Assembly: GCA_021014325.1 (NCBI GenBank)
Contig: CM037472.1
Span: forward strand, 38,402,234 to 38,466,233
Length of the DNA stretch: 64,000 nucleotides
Origin: Plazaster borealis
Taxonomy: Eukaryota; Echinodermata; Asteroidea; Forcipulatida; Labidiasteridae
Direction: 5' to 3'
Positions 49,601 through 58,600 of the stretch are shown piece after piece. Both the position numbers and the translations under genes were made by a program. Numbering within the stretch: position 1 is the first letter of the stretch; every line of letters starts with the position of its first letter. The notes beneath the pieces are model-generated. The model was not told where the DNA came from and did no database searches. It was given only the letters and a program-made list of their open reading frames with translations.

Positions 49601-52600
49601 ACAACATCCATTTTTTTTAGTTTTCACTATAAGCATATTTGATTTTTTTGCAGTTTTGTTGTTGTTTTTTTTCTTTTCGGTGAGCTCATTAAAAAATAAA
49701 GGATGTGAATGAATTCATTCTTCCAAAAAGCCATGATGTGCATTCCCTTCAATTAAGAAACTTGTGTGGTAAGCACTGGGGCCAATTTCACAAAGATGTC
49801 TAGCAGAAAAAGTTGTTTAACAAATTGTTTGCCGAGCATCAACAAGCACGGAGTACCAGTTACAAACACTGTACATTAAAAAACCTTTTGGCTGTAGTCC
49901 TTGGCAATTTCCTACCTCCCCAGGTACTACTTAATAAGCGGGACAGTTCTTTTCAGAACTAAGTAGTTTCCCAAATTCCAAAATCTATTCCACGGCAGTA
50001 GAATAAATAGCAAGACAAGTTCTCAAAGAACAATCTAAACAGCAAAGTACAATACACATGGTGTTACTGAAAAACTAAACACCAAATTAATATACATTGA
50101 TACCTCACCATGCAATGCCTCAAAACTGCTAGACATTGTGGCTTGCAACCAGGCCCCAATTTCTTAGAGCTGCTTAAGCACGTAAAGTAGCTAAGTACAA
50201 CAGAATTATGCTTACCAGAATAAGGTTACCAGCAAAAATACCATGTTACATGTATAATCTGTGACTGGTATCCTGTTTATCTTTTTTTGTGTGAAAATAT
50301 TTTTCATCAATATTTTCTGCTTAAGCATCTCTATGAAGGGCCCTGGTTTTTGCTAAGCACAAATTTTGCGCTTAACGGCTTCATGAAATTGGGCCCTTGT
50401 GACTGCAAATATAATCACAATACTCACCAGAGAGAACTAGAATATTAAACTCTCCATTACTGATTTTCTGTTGTTTATAAGTAGCTATTGCTCTGTAGCA
50501 TCCCGTAGACTCCATCCGAACACGCAGAGCCAACTGCTTGCTGTCCATACAAGGTTTGACTTCATAGTGAGGTTTGAAACCATCAAAGCTTTCACTGCCA
50601 GTCTGTGGTGGAATAAGAATGATAGGTGTTCCAGTATAAGTGTATTCATAATCCGATTGACATAAGATCAGAGCATTCTATGGCTCTTTACACTAGATAA
50701 CTGACACAAGAAATTCCAGGGGAAAATTCCAGACTGTTCCACACTTAAATAGACCGTGCAAGTCTCGCGAATATCGAAAAAAAAAAAAAAATCTTGAACG
50801 AAGGCTATATTTTTCTATGAAATCAAATCTTCTTTTTAATTTATATTTATACAAAATTCTTTAAAATAAATATACCCATAGCAAGTTGTTACAAATAAAT
50901 TTTTCAATTTTTGTATAATACAAATAATTTGTTCTCATTAACATTGAAACAACATTAAAACTTGGGACGAGGATGCTTAATGTTCGAAACCCCATTTGCC
51001 AATCACGCCCGAATGTGTGCGTCTATTACATAGGTTTAATGACAACATGACCGTCAGTTGGTAAAAATTCTTAATTTTTACAAGTAACCAGAAACAGGGG
51101 TCAAGTCTTATTCTCAGGTTTTCTTCGTTATTTTGTTGAATTGGTCTTACTTTCATATTGTTAATCACTTAGTATTACATTCCCAACAACATATAATTTT
51201 CATAGCCATAAACTACGTTAAACTAAAATAATTGACAAAACAAAATCCCGCCCACGTAAAACTCCATGTATGGTTGGGACCACAATGGTCCTGGAAGTTC
51301 AAATATGCGCGAGACTTGCACAGTCTATTGTTAAACCCTGGCTAGTTCCTGTGAAGTAGTTTGTTTCTCCTGGGAAAATATCTACAGCTCAGGCCTGTGG
51401 TGAAGGGAGATAACCAAGGTGTTAACATTATACAAGCATTTGTTTTCCAACTGGGGAAACTGCAGCAAGTGTGTGAAACAAAAACTGGGTGGCAGTTGGG
51501 TTGAATTTACCCAGGAATTTCCAGGGGTTAAATTCCTTGGAATGAGTTTTTAGTGTAAAAAGTGGCTCCAAATATATAACTCTAAAGGCCATACAAGGCA
51601 ATTTACTGCCACCAGGTCCGAAATCTCCCTGAAGAAAAAATGTAATCTTTAAAAATTTCACCTAATTTACTTGGAGGTGGTAAGACACTGTTAGAAGTTC
51701 AAATACGCGCAGGGCTTGCACAGTCAATTCCAATTCCATTTTTTATGAGAGATCATTTCAAGGTGAGGGCTACACTTAACTGATTTGGGCTGTCGACCCA
51801 AATCAACTGTCACCAGGGGCACATTGCCACCTACTCCTGAGGCTGAAACAGGGTTACACCCTTCACTAGTCCGTAATGATGTAGGCATGGGTATCATCCA
51901 CTAGGACCCTGGCTGGTAGAGCAGAATGCACTACCTTCCCAACTTTTTATGAAGCAATTATTAAGTGTCTTTCTCAAGGGCACAAGTGTCATGACTGGGA
52001 TTCGAACCCACACTCTGCTGCTGAAAACACCAGAGCTTAGGTCCGGTGAACTAGACCGCTCGGCCACAACACGCTACCAGTTGGTGTATTCTCAGATTCA
52101 TTAAACTAACCTCGGTGACCGTGAGACTGTAGTCCTCATTAAGGTATTCATTGACCTTTTGCTGACCTTCAGAGTAGACAAAGCAGGCGTTACCAAAGTT
52201 ATCTCTTGGTTCAATAAACATGGGGCAGAACTGGTGCCTTGTGACCACCATTGTGGAACTATGACGAACAAATGCTGATTTAGAAGGATCCACTGGCCCT
52301 GCAAGACGGTAGACAAGATGTTAGTATAAAGACAGAGTCTTAAGAAATGTGGTCATTATACTGGGACACACTTTCAAGACCTGAACCATATTTTTATTTT
52401 TTGCAAAAAGTGACTAAACATTATCATCTCGACAGGATGTTCAAAATGACCCCTACCTGTGGCGTGTCGTGGCCGAGCGGATAAGAACACCGAACTCAAG
52501 CTCTGGTGTTTCTGATCAGCAGAGTGTGGGTTCGAATCCCAGTCGTGACACTTGTGTCCTTAAGCAAGACACTTAACCACATACTTCGTCCCTCGGATGG

Positions 52601-55600
52601 GACGTTAAGCCGTAGGTCCCGCGTGTTGTGTAATGCACGTAAAAGAACCCAGTGCACTTATCGTAAAGAGAAGGGGTTCGCCCCCGGTGTTCCTGGTTTG
52701 ATTGGCTGCATATTGCGCCACAGCACCTTGTAAACCATTACATGGTGCTATGCAAAGGAATAGGTCTCATACCTCAACACGTAACTCCACTTACCTTGTA
52801 GGAAAAATACTGAGCCTTGACACCCATCGGGAGTATAAAGTGCTATATAAGAACTGCGTATTATTATTACTATTATTATTGTACTGGGACACACTTTCAA
52901 GACCTGAACCATATTTTAATTTTTTGCAAAAAGTGACTAAACAACATCATCTTGACAGGATGTTCAAAAATGACCCCTACCTGGCAGAAAGGTCATCCTG
53001 TAGGGACTTCCCCTGATATTCATCTGACCGAGCCTAACTGTTATGGTGTACAAGCCAGCTCGTCGTACTGTGAACGATGCCTTGACTTCGTTCGTTTTTC
53101 CATACTCCAGTGAGGAGACGATTCTCTGTTGACTTGCTGTAATCTCGACTATCACCGGTAAACTGCTATCGCGGCTGATAATGTACGGTCTTCTGTTCCT
53201 CTGGAAAAACTACAAACAGGGAACCCAATCAGATCAATTTAACCAGAGTCAACAACGAACATTTACAGTTGGCACCAAAAGTCAGGAAAATATTAACCGT
53301 GTCTGAATCAGCGGCTGCAGCTTGATCGTCATGTGAACATGCATTGAAGCATAGCACGCCCATAGCAACACCCTAAGCCACAACTGCAGCCTTAGCCACT
53401 AATTCGAACATGGCCAACATCTCTATCCAGCTCATTTATTTTTAATGATAAAATAATGGACTGCTATTCTATTTGAACTGTAACGTGATTTTATAGACCA
53501 TGTAACCTGTGACGTAACATGTTTACAAAAGAGCCATAGAGCCTGGACTTCCTGCAGGCACAAGTGAAAATTTGTACAAAGCTCAATGGAGGAAAACATC
53601 AACTCTTACATTTTTTATGACTGCACCGTATATACAGATATATAAAGGATTTTTATCAACTTTTGATGTTTTAAAAATGGGGGCCCTCCCTAAAACATGT
53701 TCAACTGACTTTTCCACCACTCTTGATGTTAAGAGGTAAATATGTTTCTAGTACAAAATCCTCATGACCCAGTTTAGTATCTTGCCTGTCAGGAAATACT
53801 TCGGAATGTACCACTCTTTTAGTAAACAAAGGGGACATGGGCCCAATCCACGTGATTTTCAAGATAAAGCAAACAACAGCTGAATACCAGTAACAAGCAA
53901 TATGCAACACATGGAAATTTGGTTGGTAATCCTGTTTTTATCAAGGAAACAAAATTTCATGCTAAGCAAATTGTTGTGCTTAGCAGCTCTATGAAATTGG
54001 GCCATGGTCTTAGATATGCAAAAGATGCAATATATTATATCAAGAATAATGAGTCTTATTTTATTTGGAAAATACCCTTCACTGATTAAACTAAGAAACT
54101 TGGGGTCCTGCTAACAAATTCCACGGGTGACCAAAGGCACAAATCCATCCCACATCCATGAATACAGAACCAACACATTTGAAAATAGGTTGAAATCAAT
54201 ACTTTTCATGCACACCGGTCTACCTTCATTATTCTTTACACCCAGTGCATTTGGGAGCTTGGAGGACTGGACAAGTTTATTAGTTTGAACTTCCCTGGGG
54301 ATGGGGTCGGGGCGGCCCATTTAGACGAAAGGTCAACCCTTATTAGTTTGGATTTTTACCTTGATCATGAAGCTCATAGTTTCCCCAACAACAGCCGGTT
54401 CCACCCATCCCCATTCCACCTTGCAGCAGTTCACATCAAGTAGGCTTCCCGTGATGTAATTAAGGATGGACGCGGGTCTCTCGTTACCCGTCTGCTGAGG
54501 GGTGCCCCGGGCTAGCTGATAGTTACCCCACACCCAGAAACACAGAAGCCCAAGCGGCATGGTCAGGATTAGGCAGCGATCTGCTCAATGAGGATCATAG
54601 GGAGTCCAGATGAGATTAAAGGCAGGGTATACTTTTGGTAATTGTCAAAGACTAGTGTCCTTACTTGGTGCATCCCAACATATGCATAAAAATAACAAAC
54701 CTGTGAAAATTTGGGCTCAATTGGTCATCGAAGTTGCAAGAAAATAATGAAAGAAAAAACACTCTTGTTGCATAGAAATGTGTGCTTGCAGATGCCCGAG
54801 ACCTGAAGCCTTTCTCAGATTTAAATTTTGGGGTTAAAAAAATGACCTCTTTCTCTAAAACTAATTTACTTCAATGGCAGGGTATACTTTTGGTAATTGT
54901 CAAAGACTAGTGTCCTCACTTGGTGTATCCCAATCCCAACATATGCATGAAATAACATAATAACAGCTCTCCAGTGCTCTTTACCAAGTCAGTTTTTATG
55001 GTCATTAATTTTTAGAGGTAATTAGCAAAGTTATACCCTCCCTCTAAGTAAAATAATGAATGGAAATACATCAAACTGAGGGAACAAGAAAAACAAGCTG
55101 AATAACAATGGACGACATTAATAACCAGAATGAACAGAACGCAACACACAAAATATGATCAAGACAAATGAAGGTAATGAAACAATGCAAGTTTTCAAAC
55201 AATGGATCAAAAGGAATGCTGCAGTCAAAAGTATGTTTTTTTAGTAGATATTGTTTGGGAAGAGAATATTATTTCTAATTCTGCATTTTTTAAGTATCAT
55301 TTCACTTCCTGTGAACATTTCGTTTCCCAGAAATGAGCGAATATTTAGTTTGGTTACAGTTGGATCAATTTTGTTATTCTCAGCGAGAGCAGAGTTGCAA
55401 ACCTCAAAAACCACAAGTTAAATATAGGCCCCCTATCGGATGTCAAACATTTTGGTTGGATGATGTGTCACCTATACCATGTATACATTGTAGTATCTTG
55501 CGATCATTAACAGCATGTTCCATTCACGACCGAGTTCATGATTTGAGCTCGCTTAACAAAATATGCGAAAAATCCACTTTAAAGGGATTGTATAAGTTTG

Positions 55601-58600
55601 GTAATTGGAACCCACTGTTTGTTTCAATCCTACAAAGCTGTAGATATATAGGCCTACATGTACCATAAAACTAACCTGTTAAAATTTCGATTCAAAAGGT
55701 GGTAGCGTTTTTGAGATATTGCCGAAAATCTGGAGTGGCTATGTCTACGCAGGAATAATAATCTGCTATTAGAACACACAATCTGAGAAACGTTACTGCA
55801 GTGCAGTAACGCTTTTCAGATTCAAATTTTTGGGGATAAAAAGTGATATCTTTTTCCATTACCTCAGTAATTCGAATTGAAAAGTTTCTCAAAATGCATT
55901 ATACTGTCCAAAGCTGCTGTACTTCTTACCAAGTAAGTTTTTATTGCCATTAGTTTTCAGAGTCATTACCAAACGTATACAGACCCTTTAAATCAGAGAT
56001 TACATTCCTCTGAAATCTAAATTAGACTGCCTGGCAAAGTAGTTCCAGTATGACTAAATTCAAGCACAGTTTTCTTGAACCCTATGTTTCACAGGATGTT
56101 TTGTGTTAAGTACCAAACTCAACCTTGAAGAAAGCTCTCAGACTAAAATCAACAATTTAGTTCTCTGATACATGCAATTACCATTCCTATACTATTTTGT
56201 TTATTAATCTTTTATTTAGTAATGTTTGATTTCTTACAACTGGCCATTACCCTGCACATATAAAACACAAAAACACACCACAAAATGCACCCATGAAATG
56301 TTTCTGCCAGCAGAAACCAACAGGGGAGAGGGCAGGGGGAAATATGTAGGTACACACTGAAACAAAAAGGCAGAATAATTGATAAATAAACTGTGTGAGG
56401 CTCATGCATATTCAAACATTTGACCCCTTTTTTAAACATCTTAAATGTTTTAAACATTTGTTTCCTTCATTTGTTAAGGTAGACTACATCATTTTGCAGG
56501 CATGAACAAAAATGTACTTACGAGAAAAAGGCAATTTTGTATAATTTTGAAGTGATGGTCGGCCGACCATCAATTGAACAAGCGTTTTAATACAACAAGG
56601 TCTTTCTGCCAGCTTTTAAGCTGTCAGACAGCTTTTAAAAACGAGAGCAATTGGTGATGATTTAAAAAAATCATCACCATTTGCTATGGTTTTTTTTCGG
56701 CAGTCACGGACGCATAAATGTAAACAGGTCGGTAGAACGATATTTTGTATTAAATCCTACCCCACAAGTCCACATTTTTTCAACAAATACAACACTTTTT
56801 AGCAATGATGTAAGGTGCACTCCACAACCCAAGGTATACAACAATATTTGAATTTACACAAGTTATGACACAGCAGATTGGGGCTCAATTTCATGGCTCT
56901 ACTTACCGCAAAAATCTGCACTTATAACCCATAGAATTATGTGCTTTACAGGGCCCATAAGTGCAGAATTTTGCAGTAAGCACAGCCATGAAATTGGACC
57001 ATAAATATGATTGTTTTGGACCAGTTCAAACCTAGAATCAATTCACATTTTTTTCTAACCCGTGTTCATCGTGACAACGGCGCTTTTGACAAAATACCTA
57101 CAGCAGCTGAAGAGATTATGACACATTGTAACCCTCAAGGCCTTGACTTACCAAAGATGAACAGCTCTTTTATTTTCTGCAGGCTGAAGTAGGTTGAGTT
57201 CAACATAATTCGTTTCCAATTATCATCGTTTGCGAGTTCCATGATGCCTGTCTTTAGTAGGTAGGCTTCAAATTCAGGTGTCTTCAAGAATTTGTTTAAT
57301 TTCTCAATCTGCTCGCCGTCATATTCAGCAAGCTGTTTCACACTTCGGTATCCAAATTTCAAGTTTCTTTGAAAGGGGCAACAAATAAAATAATAATGGA
57401 ACTCCATTGGTTTTAATGGTGAAGATGTAGGTGTTAAGAAATGAAATCTATTTTGTGATGATTCCTTTTTATAAACTCTTTTGGCTTTTTACTTTGAACA
57501 TTTGTTTTATCCTCCAGAACGCTTTGGCATATAGTAAACCAGCACCAACAAAAAAATGCACAATGTGATAAATTTAAAATGCCTGTCACAATACGGAGCA
57601 TGATTCACTGCTGGTACATCAACACATACGGGGGTCATTGTGACGGTATAAGAACACTTACCATAACGTAAAGGGATCGTAATTTGTTAATCACGAAGAC
57701 GAGTAAAACATCGCTTCTGTTTTTTTGTCATTATTTTTTCATTTTCGTTTTACAGATTTTGTTTCTAAAAAAATAGCTTTATGGCTTTTCTTTTTACAAA
57801 ACGCCACGCACACACGAACACATTGTCCCAACGTTTCCCAATGAATGGGCTGCTAGCCTTTGTTATCTCGCTCTTTTGCATGCTACAATTTATGCAAGAA
57901 CCAGCGGACGCTAGAGGGCGCTTTCACAAAAATGCTTTACAATAAGAATATACAGCCACTATTCGTGAAATCTAACAGTGCATTACAGGATAACATACTG
58001 AAGACGACTTGATTAATAAAGACTAGTACCTGTCATTGGTGTGCGCGCTATAAAACCATTGCGCAGCGTACTCACATGCGCCTATCCTGGGTGTCATTTT
58101 GGGTGTCAAAATTGTATACAAACATGCACAAAAAAGAGTTTTGACACCCAAAATGACGCGCATTGTTCGGAGGCGCGTTCTGGGTCAATATAAATCAATA
58201 GATCCCCCTTGCATAACACGAAACACTACAGATACGCTGAGGTCACGCGCACGTTTTTACGCACAGAGAACAGCTATCGTCCAATGATCTGCCTCCTTTT
58301 TGAGAGTGTGACGTCATATGCAATGGGTCTATAGCAGTGTACTGTGTACATCATGGGTAGTCGCTGGTTTGCGCCGGTGTTATAATATTATTATTGTGGG
58401 CAGCAGCTTTGCCAGCTATTTCGATCTTCGGTATGTTTCGTCAAAGCTTGTTAAAACTACACAACGTGAACAGTGTAGGTTTTATTTTATGAAAAACGAT
58501 AGCAAGCAGAATTATTTTTTTGTACCCTGGACGAAATAAAGGAATTATTTTAAAGCATTTATGTAAGATTTCACATAGTGATCATCACAATGAACTCGAT

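Noticed and set aside
52460..52545. tRNA-Leu(CAA) gene
   Set aside because: A and B boxes are good, but the sequence runs directly into a SINE body with an ATT tail and recurs in other copies.
58040..58060. TATA-like CTATAAAA near GC-rich DNA as a promoter
   Set aside because: It lies downstream of an AREL1 exon in an intron, with no coding exon following on the plus strand.
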